64,000 nucleotides of DNA. Origin: Thauera terpenica 58Eu (lineage in GTDB: Bacteria; Pseudomonadota; Gammaproteobacteria; Burkholderiales; Rhodocyclaceae). The notes beneath the pieces are model-generated. The model had not been told where the DNA came from, made no database searches, and was given only the letters and a program-made list of their open reading frames with translations. Both the position numbers and the translations under genes were made by a program. The stretch spans positions 1-64,000 of the forward strand of contig NZ_ATJV01000059.1 in assembly GCF_000443165.1 (NCBI RefSeq), written 5' to 3'. Shown here one piece after another: positions 1 through 8,897 of the stretch. Position 1 is the first letter of the stretch, and every line of letters starts with the position of its first letter.

Positions 1-90
1 CTGCGCGCGCTACCGACCGCGACCACTGTCGAACACTTCGAGGCCCTCCTGCCCTGGAATCTCAAGGCCGAGCATCTGATCACGGCGTAG
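1..90 (+). CDS. IS66 transposase, C-terminal fragment (5' end outside window)
   Basis: This is a partial frame of 29 residues followed by a TAG stop at 88-90. The visible residues contain EALLPWNLK, the conserved tail of the DDE transposase TnpC of IS66 elements. The catalytic domain lies upstream of the window, so intactness cannot be judged. Confidence 0.7.
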   Translation: MRALPTATTVEHFEALLPWNLKAEHLITA

Positions 91-126
91 CGAACCCGGG
101 AAGAATGGGGTTTGTGGAGCGCTTAC
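1..126 (+). mobile_element. IS66-family element, right end only
   Basis: The first 90 bases read in frame as the C-terminal end of an IS66 transposase (TnpC), ending in ITA-stop. They include the LLPWNL signature typical of the IS66 C-terminal element. After a short gap, the sequence ending GGAGCGCTTAC at 126 is the reverse complement of GTAAGCGCTCC, which fits the usual GTAAGC start of an IS66 terminal inverted repeat. The element therefore appears to end at 126, with its body lying to the left of the window. The family assignment rests on these two short signatures, so it is good but not certain. Confidence 0.75.
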
Positions 127-420
127 ATTCAAATGGCGCTGGCGCGTGGTCACCGCTGGTTGGCGATGCTGGAATCCGGGGAGGCAGAAAGCCTGACGGA
201 GGTTGCCGAGCGCGAGGGTATGGATCGGGCTTACGTGAGCCGGATGGTTAACCTCACTACGCTGGCGCCGGACATCGTGGCCGCCATCCTAGATGAAACG
301 CTACCGTCAGAAGTGACGCTGTTTGATCTGGCATCGGGGACGCCGCTGCTATGGGATGAGCAGCGGGCGCAGATTCAGTCCGTGTGCCGCGTTGTCAGTC
401 TCGCCGAGCCAGACGATTAA
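127..420 (+). pseudogene. 5'-truncated helix-turn-helix protein, cut by the IS66 end
   Basis: About 97 residues remain after the IS boundary at 126. They contain a ParB/KorB-like helix-turn-helix stretch (SLTEVAEREG followed by RAYVSRMVNLTTLAP). Small proteins of this kind are common next to mobile-element recombinases and lack an agreed function. A frame open from a TTG at 112 would take its first five codons from the IS terminus, so the native start and N-terminus are probably lost. The 3' end overlaps the convergent AbiEii gene by 26 bases. I infer a disrupted remnant; it could still be expressed from the IS end. Confidence 0.55.
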
Positions 421-1423
421 TCTCATCTTGAATCGATGCGCAGCTCGCCATGACTGTTTCAAAGGTGGGCTGTTCAAAAGCCAGAAGTCCATCTTCCAGC
501 ATGGCTGCGTAGTCCTTCTCAAGCGCGTCCAGTGACGACCCCTGCGGGATCAACCGGAGATAACCCGAGGTCGCCTGGAAATAATCGACCTTGCCGCCGT
601 CGACATCTTTCTCAGCGAAGAACATAGACTTGTGTTCGGCCACCTGCCGCGCCAACTGGTGATCGCTGGCCGCTGAAGCGAAGTGCGTCGTTTTGGCCAA
701 AGCGGCGAGGTCATACCAGTGGCGTGAATAGCGATCTCCTCGCAGCCGCCCTTGCAGGCAGTACACGTGAGCCGCCGTCGCTTTCTCCCAAAAGGTACGC
801 TCTGCCGCCATCACCAGGGGCTGCGCTGCCGGAACTGTCACCCCGTCAATGAGCGGGGCGATGTCGCAGGCCACGTGATGTCGCTGATGGGGTTCGCCGG
901 TGGCTCGCGCACCAAACTCCAACTGGATCGTAGCTGCGGCGTAACCTGTTCCCTTCTTGGCCGCCGGATAAGTGATGATGAGCTTGTCACTGTCTTTGCC
1001 GGCCAAGCTCAGCTCGGCTTGCAGCCCGCTGGCCACCAACGCCTGCTCGATGACGGGTTGAACAGTTTGTTCAATCCATTGCGGCAAGCGGCTGCGCACC
1101 GCACTGGTGATCTTTTTCTCCTGGCTTGCTGACGCCGGGATGGGATTGCCATCGCGCAATAGATCCGACACCAGTTCGCGGATGTCGTAAGTCAGATCGA
1201 TGTCTTCAGAGAAGCGGTCAATGACCTTGTACACCTTGGACAGCGACGTGCCGCCCTTGAAGGTCAGGCTATCGCCCAGCGGTGAGTCGTAGATTGCGGA
1301 CAAGGCCCAGACGACCCAGATGTCTTTTTCCAGCAGGTGTGCTGGCCTGCCACTCCGACCTGCGGCCACCTCAAGGGCTTCGGACTGGTCTGCGGAACTG
1401 AGTTCAAACCAGGATTCAGGCAT
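395..1423 (-). CDS. abiEii: AbiEii-type nucleotidyltransferase toxin
   Basis: This 342-aa protein is the toxin of a type IV (AbiE) toxin-antitoxin system. Family members are DNA-polymerase-beta-like nucleotidyltransferases that block growth and can abort phage infection. The nucleotidyltransferase signature is plain: GGTSLSK at residues 57-63 followed by RFSEDIDL at 70-77, with the metal-binding acidic pair in SEDID. Later conserved patches are KLIITYP and RHWYDLAAL. The start overlaps the end of the antitoxin gene by 8 bases, the usual coupled antitoxin-then-toxin order. Length suits the family and no disruption is seen. The target substrate cannot be read from sequence. Confidence 0.88.
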   Translation of the reverse strand: MPESWFELSSADQSEALEVAAGRSGRPAHLLEKDIWVVWALSAIYDSPLGDSLTFKGGTSLSKVYKVIDRFSEDIDLTYDIRELVSDLLRDGNPIPASASQEKKITSAVRSRLPQWIEQTVQPVIEQALVASGLQAELSLAGKDSDKLIITYPAAKKGTGYAAATIQLEFGARATGEPHQRHHVACDIAPLIDGVTVPAAQPLVMAAERTFWEKATAAHVYCLQGRLRGDRYSRHWYDLAALAKTTHFASAASDHQLARQVAEHKSMFFAEKDVDGGKVDYFQATSGYLRLIPQGSSLDALEKDYAAMLEDGLLAFEQPTFETVMASCASIQDEINRLARRD

Positions 1424-2012
1424 GTTCGCTGACCTCGCTCACCGCGCGTGCCATCCAACTGGGCAGGACGGCTCGAGCAGAGCGCATCGCAGCCCATTCC
1501 GCTGGCGGTAGCTTGGTGTGCAGCACCTTCAGTGCCGAGGATGCTTGCTCCGGGCCCAGCCAGGAAAGGGCACGGATCGCCATGCCGGCCGGACGCGCAC
1601 CCAGAACCAGCTGCCACCGATTGCCATGCTTGAGTTCAACGGTACGATTGCCGAGCTGCAATTTGCGCGAGCGCCCCGAAGTCAGGAATACCTCACGGGT
1701 CGGCACCTGGGTGGTTAAACCCAGTGCGTTGGCTTCGGTGGCTCCGTTGGCAACGATCAACTCGCCGCTGGCCGACTCGATGGCCTTGACCACGGCTTCG
1801 GTCGAGGGGGGGCGTGCACCAAAGCGGCTGATCACCGGTGCGGCGTAGGCGCCTCGCCCAATGCGCATCAGCTTGCCTTCGCGTGTCAAACGGGTGAGGG
1901 TCTGATCCACCGCAGCTCTGGAGGCCAGATGCAGAAACTCTTTGGCTGACAGCAAGCCGCCTTCGGGCAAGGCTTGTGCAGCAGACAAGATGGTTTCAGC
2001 GAGATGGCTCAT
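1416..2012 (-). CDS. abiEi: AbiEi-type antitoxin / transcriptional autoregulator
   Basis: This 198-aa protein sits directly upstream of the AbiEii toxin, with its 3' end overlapping the toxin start. The first 70 residues form a winged-helix unit (AKEFLHLASR, then LTREGKLMRIGRGAYA), as in AbiEi/DUF6088-type antitoxins. The remainder (about residues 75-198) is the C-terminal domain thought to carry antitoxicity. AbiEi proteins characterised elsewhere repress their own operon by binding inverted repeats. A perfect inverted repeat lies 13-44 bases upstream of this ATG, which supports the same arrangement. Family assignment rests on architecture and partner rather than strong motif identity. Confidence 0.8.
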   Translation of the reverse strand: MSHLAETILSAAQALPEGGLLSAKEFLHLASRAAVDQTLTRLTREGKLMRIGRGAYAAPVISRFGARPPSTEAVVKAIESASGELIVANGATEANALGLTTQVPTREVFLTSGRSRKLQLGNRTVELKHGNRWQLVLGARPAGMAIRALSWLGPEQASSALKVLHTKLPPAEWAAMRSARAVLPSWMARAVSEVSEHA

Positions 2013-2024
2013 GGTCAGACTCCG

Positions 2025-2056
2025 TTTGTCAGAAGTGTATATCTACTTCTGACAAA
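2025..2056 (-). promoter_or_regulatory. Perfect 12-bp inverted repeat, likely AbiEi operator
   Basis: TTTGTCAGAAGT at 2025-2036 and its exact reverse complement ACTTCTGACAAA at 2045-2056 flank an 8-base spacer containing TATA. The repeat ends 13 bases before the abiEi start codon, and a -10-like TATACA falls inside it on the minus strand. Binding of a dimeric AbiEi here would block the promoter. The repeat is seen directly; the role is inferred. Confidence 0.7.
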
Positions 2057-2348
2057 CTGCAAACAACAGATGAGTGCATGGCGGTGCTGGCCAAGGCCGA
2101 AATCACAGATTGCTTACCGATGCCAAAAAACAACCGTTTGATCAATCAACGCGCAAGCTGTTGATTTACATAGGTTGCTGGCGTGTCGCCTGCGGACTTC
2201 GGGCAGTTTTGAGCCGGACAGAAAGGAGAGAGGAATGGCCCGGAGAGAGCGCCATGTGGCCAGAGGGAAGCTGGCAGCCGGACTGTCGAAGTCCGCAAAC
2301 CTACTCAGCGTTCCGCGCTAGTTCGCGGGGTCTGGCGGGAGCACATAA
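2057..2348. other. Gene-free spacer between AbiE and tRNA-Phe, with a spaced inverted repeat
   Basis: I see no supportable coding region here. The only structure is an 11-bp perfect inverted repeat, TGCGGACTTCG at 2191-2201 and CGAAGTCCGCA at 2287-2297. AGCCGGAC also occurs twice between the arms. No copy of the tRNA-Phe 3' end is visible. Confidence 0.5.
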
Positions 2349-2380
2349 GAAAAAACCCCAACCGAGAGAGGTTGGGGTTT
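2349..2380 (-). terminator. Rho-independent terminator of tRNA-Phe
   Basis: AAACCCCAACC (2353-2363) pairs perfectly with GGTTGGGGTTT (2370-2380) around a GAGAGA loop. On the minus strand the 11-bp stem is followed by a T-rich run, just downstream of the tRNA CCA end. Confidence 0.85.
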
Positions 2381-2386
2381 AAATAT

Positions 2387-2462
2387 TGGTGGCCAGGGAC
2401 GGAATCGAACCGCCGACACGCGGATTTTCAATCCGCTGCTCTACCGACTGAGCTACCTGGCC
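2387..2462 (-). tRNA. tRNA-Phe (GAA)
   Basis: A 76-base cloverleaf on the minus strand with encoded CCA. The acceptor stem is GGCCAGG/CCTGGCC, the D-arm is TAGCTCAGTCGGTAGAGCA, the anticodon loop reads TTGAAAA with anticodon GAA, and the T-arm is GGCGGTTCGATTCCGTC. It separates the AbiE/IS66 patch from conserved chromosomal genes. tRNA-Phe is a known target of integrative elements. Confidence 0.97.
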
Positions 2463-2773
2463 AAAGAGGTCTGCATTGTAGCTGCTGGCTTGGTTTCGTC
2501 AAGGCTCTTTTGCATTTTTTGCTCTTTTGCATTTTTCCTGCACGATTACGCCAGCGCATCATGCCTGCTTTCGATCGTCGCAGCGTGCAGCATGAACGCA
2601 AGCGAGATGGACGACGATGTGGGCCGTGCCGACCCGAATGCTGCGCTCCCGTGAAAAACTCGATAGGGCACTCGCGCAGGTCGTCACCCGGCAGGATGAA
2701 AGACCTGCATTGCACTTACGTTCAGACAACAAGCTGTTCAATGACAGATTGTGCGTGAGAAATGTCTGCTGAC
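2463..2773. other. Intergenic stretch with no recognised gene
   Basis: About 310 bases between tRNA-Phe and the histidine kinase. It should hold the tRNA-Phe promoter (minus strand) and the 3' end of the two-component operon. I see no convincing open frame, RNA or strong terminator. Confidence 0.5.
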
Positions 2774-4258
2774 TCAGACCAGCGCGTCGACATCACCTTG
2801 CACCAGCGGCGGCGCCTGCAGGTGGCTACGCGGAAACACGATGCGCGCGAGCGTACCTTGCCCTGCGGGATTGGCATCGAGGGTGACGCTGGCGCGGTGC
2901 AGCTCGGCGATTTCGCGCACGATCGGCAGTCCGAGACCGGAGCCATCCACACCGCTCCCCAGCACCCGGTAAAAGCGCTCGAACACCAGCTCGCGATCAG
3001 ACTCCGGGATGCCGGGCCCGCTATCTTCGATCTCGAGCACGGGCGAGCCGGCAAAACGCGTACGCACCGTCACATGGCCGCCCTGTGGCGTGTACTTGAT
3101 GGCGTTGTCGACCAGATTTCTGACCAGCTCGCGCAGCAACACCGGATTGCCCTCCACCTGCAACTCGACCTCACCGCCTTCCGCACCAAGATCGATGTTC
3201 TTGGCCTGCGCGCGCGGAAACAGATCCAGTGCCACTTCGCGCACCACCGCGCCCAGGCTGACCGGCTCGACGGCGTAGAGCTTCTCGAAGCTCGCCTCGG
3301 CGCGTGCCAGCGACAGCAACTGGTTGATGAGGTGGGCAGCGCGCTCGGTGCTTTCGGCGATGTGGGCCAGGGACAGGCGCAGCTGCTCAGGATCGGTCTC
3401 GTGCAAGGCGAGCTCGGTCTGCATCTTGAGGCCGGTCAGCGGCGTACGCATCTGATGCGCGGCGTCGGCAATGAAGCGCTGCTGCGCCTGCAGGTTCTCC
3501 TCGAGCCGCATCATCATGTCGTTGAAGGCGATGATCAGCGGGCGCACCTCCTCCGGCACGCTCGCCGGCGGCACCGGCGACAGATCGGTGGGGCGCCGCC
3601 TGCGGATCAGGCTTTGCAGGCGGTTCAGGGGGGCGATGCCGCGCGACAGACCAACCCACACCAGCACGACCGCAAGCGGAATGATCGCGAACTGCGGCAA
3701 GAGCACGCCGGTGACCACTCGCGAGGCCAGGTCACTGCGCTTGTTGCGCGTCTCCGCCACCTGTACCAGCACCAGTGGCGAGCCCACGCCTTCGTCCGGA
3801 CGCAGGAAGAGATAGGCGACGCGCGTCTCCTCGCCATGGATGATCTCATCGCGGAAGCGCACCTCCTCACCGGTGGCAAGGTAGGGCGGCATTGGCCGCG
3901 GGATGTCGGCGTCGCCGGTGATGGTGGTGCCGGCATCATCGGCGACCTGGAAATACAGCACATCGTCCTGGTCGGCGCGAAACAGCGCCCGTGGGGGCGC
4001 CGGGAACTGCACCACCACCTGCCCATCAGCCAGCGTCACCAGCCGCGACAGCGCGCGTACGCCATCGGCCAGCGCGAGGTCGTAGGGCTGGTTGGCGATG
4101 TTGTCGGCGACGTTATGGGTGACGATGATGGAGATCGGCCACAGAAACAGCAGTGGCGCGAGCATCCAGTCGAGGATCTCCCCGAACAGCGAGTTGGGTG
4201 GCCCGCTACGCCTTGCACCGACCGTTGTCTTCTCAGACTTTCGACGTCGGGGCAACAT
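2774..4258 (-). CDS. TctE-like sensor histidine kinase
   Basis: This 494-aa membrane kinase has one transmembrane segment near residues 30-48, a periplasmic sensor region of about 130 residues, and a second membrane span at about 181-203. A HAMP-like linker follows, then the phosphoacceptor box DAAHQMRTPLTGL with His268. The ATPase domain has IKYTPQGG, EDSGPGIPE and GSGLGLPI. The layout matches kinases of the TctE/QseC type (2CSK_N sensor). Its start overlaps the upstream response-regulator gene by 26 bases, so the pair is co-expressed. TctE governs tricarboxylate uptake in some bacteria, but no tctABC genes are nearby, so the signal is unknown. Confidence 0.85.
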   Translation of the reverse strand: MLPRRRKSEKTTVGARRSGPPNSLFGEILDWMLAPLLFLWPISIIVTHNVADNIANQPYDLALADGVRALSRLVTLADGQVVVQFPAPPRALFRADQDDVLYFQVADDAGTTITGDADIPRPMPPYLATGEEVRFRDEIIHGEETRVAYLFLRPDEGVGSPLVLVQVAETRNKRSDLASRVVTGVLLPQFAIIPLAVVLVWVGLSRGIAPLNRLQSLIRRRRPTDLSPVPPASVPEEVRPLIIAFNDMMMRLEENLQAQQRFIADAAHQMRTPLTGLKMQTELALHETDPEQLRLSLAHIAESTERAAHLINQLLSLARAEASFEKLYAVEPVSLGAVVREVALDLFPRAQAKNIDLGAEGGEVELQVEGNPVLLRELVRNLVDNAIKYTPQGGHVTVRTRFAGSPVLEIEDSGPGIPESDRELVFERFYRVLGSGVDGSGLGLPIVREIAELHRASVTLDANPAGQGTLARIVFPRSHLQAPPLVQGDVDALV

Positions 4259-4919
4259 CCGAGCTTTCCAGGCAGTACCCCAGCCCGCGCACAGTCACGA
4301 CGCGCACCCCGCTGTCTTCCAGCTTCTTGCGCAAGCGGTGGACGTACACCTCGATCGCATTGCTCGAGACTTCCTCGCCCCAGCCACACAAATGGTCCAC
4401 CAGCTGGTCCTTGCTCACCAGCCGCCCGACGCGCAGCAGGAACACCTCGAGCAAGCCGATCTCACGCGCCGACAGCTCAAGCACCTGCTGGTCCACCTTC
4501 ACCACGCGGTCAGCCTGGTCGTAGGACAGCCGCCCCAGCTCCAGACAGCGCGCCTGACCCGTACCGCGTCGGGTCAGCGCGCGTACGCGGGCTTCGAGCT
4601 CGGGCAGGGCGAAGGGCTTGGTCATGTAATCATCAGCACCGGCGTCCAGACCACGCACACGGTCATCGACGCCATCCTGTGCGGTCAGGATGAGCACGGG
4701 CATGCCCGACTTGCGTGCACGCAAGCGCTTGAGCACCTCGATACCGGGCAGTCGCGGCAGGCCGAGGTCGAGAATGAGCAAATCATAGGGCTGAGACGCC
4801 AGCGCGGCATCGGCATCGGCACCGTTGTCGACGTGATCAAGCGCATAGCCGCCGCGGCGCAGCGCGCGGCAGATGCCGTCGCCAATCACGGGATCATCTT
4901 CAGCGAGGAGGATTCGCAT
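4233..4919 (-). CDS. OmpR-family response regulator (TctD/QseB-like)
   Basis: This 228-aa regulator pairs with the kinase gene that follows and overlaps it. The receiver domain (residues 1-115) has the acidic pocket EDD at 7-9, phosphoacceptor Asp51 in LILDLGLP, and the conserved Lys in TKPF. A winged-helix OmpR/PhoB DNA-binding domain follows from about residue 130, with LSAREIGLLEVFL and VYVHRLRKKL. Targets are not evident in the window. Confidence 0.88.
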   Translation of the reverse strand: MRILLAEDDPVIGDGICRALRRGGYALDHVDNGADADAALASQPYDLLILDLGLPRLPGIEVLKRLRARKSGMPVLILTAQDGVDDRVRGLDAGADDYMTKPFALPELEARVRALTRRGTGQARCLELGRLSYDQADRVVKVDQQVLELSAREIGLLEVFLLRVGRLVSKDQLVDHLCGWGEEVSSNAIEVYVHRLRKKLEDSGVRVVTVRGLGYCLESSDVAPTSKV

Positions 4920-5063
4920 GTGACTCCGGACGTAAGTTGAATGTCAGCACACCTGCCTGGCGTCGGCCCTGCCATTGTTCTTGTGCTCGACCCTGGGCCA
5001 CGCATCAGGGTCTGATTATCCCATGCTTTCCGCCCCCGTCGGCAGCACGCCGACCACCGGCGT

Positions 5064-5103
5064 AAACGATCAAGGCCCCGCTTCAGCGGGGCCTTGATCG
5101 TTT
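5064..5103 (-). terminator. Terminator of the groESL operon
   Basis: An 18-bp perfect stem: AAACGATCAAGGCCCCGC at 5064-5081 pairs with 5086-5103 around a TTCA loop. It lies 45 bases past the groEL stop codon. The ends of the stem supply a short T run on each strand. Confidence 0.8.
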
Positions 5104-5147
5104 CATTCAGGCTGCAGCCGCGCTGTAGCGAGGCTGCAGGCAGGACA

Positions 5148-6803
<1,656 letters not shown>

Positions 6804-6852
6804 TCAGAACTCCAGAACTTGTTAGGTTAGCGTTTCAGGGTTGCAGGGAGGC

Positions 6853-7143
6853 TCAGGCCTCGACCACACCCATGATGTCTTCCTCGCGCATGACGAGGAG
6901 CTCGTCGCCTTCGACCTTGACGGCCTGGCCGGCATACTTGCCGAACAGAACCTTGTCGCCCACCTTGACGGCCATCGGACGCACCTTGCCGTCGTCGAGG
7001 ATCTTGCCGTTGCCAACGGCCAGCACTTCGCCCTGGTCGGGCTTCTCACCGGCGGAGTCGGGGATCACGATACCGCTGGCGGTCTTGCGTTCGGCTTCCA
7101 GACGCTTGACGATCACGCGATCGTGCAGGGGACGAATCTTCAT
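6853..7143 (-). CDS. groS: Co-chaperonin GroES (10 kDa subunit)
   Basis: A 96-aa protein forming the heptameric lid of the GroEL chamber. It begins [14 protein letters not shown] and has the mobile GroEL-binding loop around residues 17-32 ([14 protein letters not shown]), followed by the conserved EVLAVG and [14 protein letters not shown]. It is the first gene of the groESL operon, and heat-shock control elements lie just upstream. Confidence 0.99.
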   Translation of the reverse strand: MKIRPLHDRVIVKRLEAERKTASGIVIPDSAGEKPDQGEVLAVGNGKILDDGKVRPMAVKVGDKVLFGKYAGQAVKVEGDELLVMREEDIMGVVEA

Positions 7144-7251
7144 CGAGTGCTCTCCTATTTACAGATGAACGGATTGGGTTGCTTGGTGCGGGACAGGCCC
7201 GCTGAAAAAAATCGGGCTCCGGGCAGCGCTCTCGCCATCGCCCGAAGCTTG

Positions 7252-7278
7252 TTAGCACTCACTGTCGAGGAGTGCTAA
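7252..7278 (-). promoter_or_regulatory. CIRCE operator (HrcA binding site) of groESL
   Basis: TTAGCACTC, nine bases, then GAGTGCTAA is an exact match to the CIRCE consensus bound by the repressor HrcA. It sits about 110 bases upstream of groES, just downstream of the predicted transcription start. Confidence 0.95.
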
Positions 7279-7293
7279 CACAGCGAGTACCAA

Positions 7294-7322
7294 TAATAGG
7301 GACGGGGTAGGTGGATTTCAAG
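7294..7322 (-). promoter_or_regulatory. Sigma-32-like heat-shock promoter of groESL
   Basis: On the minus strand CTTGAAA (7322-7316) is followed after 14 bases by CCCTATTA (7301-7294). This matches the sigma-32 pattern of CTTGAAA, an 11-16 base spacer and CCCCATNT. The CIRCE element begins 15 bases downstream of the -10, so the operon appears to be under both positive (RpoH) and negative (HrcA) heat-shock control. Confidence 0.8.
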
Positions 7323-7651
7323 TGCGCAAACGATAAGTTTTTTTGCGGGACCCGAGCGCCACTACGTGCAGCCAATCAGGCCAGCGCCCAAAGCTGAAGC
7401 ACAGAGGAAAAGTCCTGCGCTAACGCCTGATCGAAGAGCAAGGCCAGGCAGATTTTTCGGCACGAAACTCCGACCCCCTGCGAGTGGCCGAGGCCCGGAT
7501 GCAGTCAAGTCTATGAATATTTCACTCGGAGTGTGCATTAATCACGCCAAAGAGCAGGTTTACCCCAGCCGGCTGGCTCGATTCCAGACGCATTTGAGCT
7601 CAAAATGGCGGGCTGTCCACTTTGGTGACAACCAGCGCTTCGCTTGACCCC
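7323..7651. other. Intergenic stretch between groESL and the methyltransferase gene
   Basis: About 330 bases upstream of both divergent units. Apart from the groESL control region at its left edge I see no supportable gene, RNA or repeat. The promoter of the rightward methyltransferase gene should lie here but no strong consensus stands out. Confidence 0.45.
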
Positions 7652-8260
7652 ATGCACGACGACCGCCGCCTGTTCTCCCCCTCCACCGAACGCAATCGAA
7701 CGCACATCCTGCCTATCCTGCAGCGTGTGCTGCCCGCTGCCGCCGAAGTGCTGGAGGTTGGCAGCGGGACCGGAGAGCATGCGGTGTATTTTTGCGCCCA
7801 CATCGCGGACCTGCGCTGGCAGCCCACTGACGCCGACCCTGCCGCGATCGACTCCATCCTGGCCTGGATCTCGCACTCCGCGCTCACCCGGATTGCCATG
7901 CCCCTCGAGCTCGAACTGCAAAGCACAAGCTGGCCGGTACAGCGCGCGGACGCAATCGTGGCCATCAACGTCCTGCACTACACCCCGTGGGCAAGCACGC
8001 CCGCGCTCTTTCGCGGTGCGGCACGCGTGCTGAGCGAGGATGGCATCGTGTTTTGCTACGGCCCCTATCTGCGTGACAACGTGCATACGGCGCCGTCCAA
8101 CCTCGCTTTCGACAACTGGCTGCGCGAGATCGACCCGCGCTTCGGCGTACGCGACCTGGGCGCGGTTGAAGCCGAGGCACGCCAGCATGGCTTCTTTCTG
8201 GACGAGATCGTGGACATGCCTTCCCACAACTTCAGCCTGGTGTTTCGTCGCTCATCCTGA
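7652..8260 (+). CDS. DUF938 family SAM-dependent methyltransferase-like protein
   Basis: This is a 202-aa protein with the SAM-binding glycine motif EVGSGTGEHAVYF at about residues 32-44 and the following acidic strand PTDADP, as in class I methyltransferases. The overall pattern (start RRLFSPSTERN, INVLHYTPW, YGPY) is that of the DUF938 family, whose substrate is unknown. The ATG at 7652 is preferred over upstream TTG/GTG codons because it matches the usual family start. The end overlaps the convergent acpH gene by 9 bases. Confidence 0.85.
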   Translation: MHDDRRLFSPSTERNRTHILPILQRVLPAAAEVLEVGSGTGEHAVYFCAHIADLRWQPTDADPAAIDSILAWISHSALTRIAMPLELELQSTSWPVQRADAIVAINVLHYTPWASTPALFRGAARVLSEDGIVFCYGPYLRDNVHTAPSNLAFDNWLREIDPRFGVRDLGAVEAEARQHGFFLDEIVDMPSHNFSLVFRRSS

Positions 8261-8869
8261 TGTGCTCGGCCCGCCGTGCTGACCCAGGTTGTGCTGCCGC
8301 CAGAGGGCCACGAACACCCTCGCATCGGCCAGCCACGCACGGAAGTCCGCCTCGAAGGCGGTGATTTCCGCGCGTAGCTCGAGTTCCCCACCTGCCAGGG
8401 GATTCGGCCGCCGCACGCGCTGCGACATGCGCTCCAGCACCTCGCCAATGGCATCGATGTCCGCGTAGCGCTCCAACCAATGCTCGCGCGCCATCCACTC
8501 CAGCGCCGGGCGTGCGCGCTCAGGCAAGTCATCGCTACGATGATCGAGGTATTGATGGATGCGGGCGCAATAGTGCCCGAGCGCCTGCGGGTGATGCTGG
8601 CTCCAGTCACGAGCGAGCAGGTGGTCGTAGAAGATGTCCACCAGCACACCGGCGTAGCGTCGGCGGGCGAGCGACATGCGCGCACGGCTGGCGCAAAACG
8701 CAGGATGGGTCTCCGCGAAGACGTCGATCGCCCGGTGCAGGGCGACACCCTGCGCCAGGTCAGCCGGCAGCGCGCCGGGCAGCACCCCTTTTACCCAGTC
8801 GCCCACCACGCCGCCTACGATGAGGGCGGGCGTCTCTCCGGCGAGAAGGGCGTGGGCAAGAAAGTTCAT
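8252..8869 (-). CDS. acpH: ACP phosphodiesterase (AcpH/DUF479 family)
   Basis: This 205-aa protein resembles AcpH, which removes the 4'-phosphopantetheine arm from acyl carrier protein. Family hallmarks are the start MNFLAHALLA, the GDWVKG patch, ALHRAIDVFAETHP and the metal-binding-like stretch VDIFYDHLLARDW. The gene follows tamA by 28 bases and is probably in the same transcript. Activity is inferred by family; some family members are of unproven function. Confidence 0.82.
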   Translation of the reverse strand: MNFLAHALLAGETPALIVGGVVGDWVKGVLPGALPADLAQGVALHRAIDVFAETHPAFCASRARMSLARRRYAGVLVDIFYDHLLARDWSQHHPQALGHYCARIHQYLDHRSDDLPERARPALEWMAREHWLERYADIDAIGEVLERMSQRVRRPNPLAGGELELRAEITAFEADFRAWLADARVFVALWRQHNLGQHGGPSTSG

Positions 8870-8897
8870 GCGGTCGTCGCGGTGTGCAGGCGCGCGC

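Noticed and set aside
1..2462. A full integrative island with att sites at tRNA-Phe
   Set aside because: No integrase and no repeat of the tRNA 3' end are visible within the window; only the context is suggestive.
2762..4693. A 643-codon rightward open frame opposite the histidine kinase and regulator
   Set aside because: It is antisense to two clear genes. Its composition (His/Gln/Arg-rich, no motifs) is what GC-rich DNA gives on the opposite strand.
7366..7647. A possible 93-codon gene in the groES-methyltransferase gap
   Set aside because: No ribosome-binding site, no motif, and a biased composition; not supportable.
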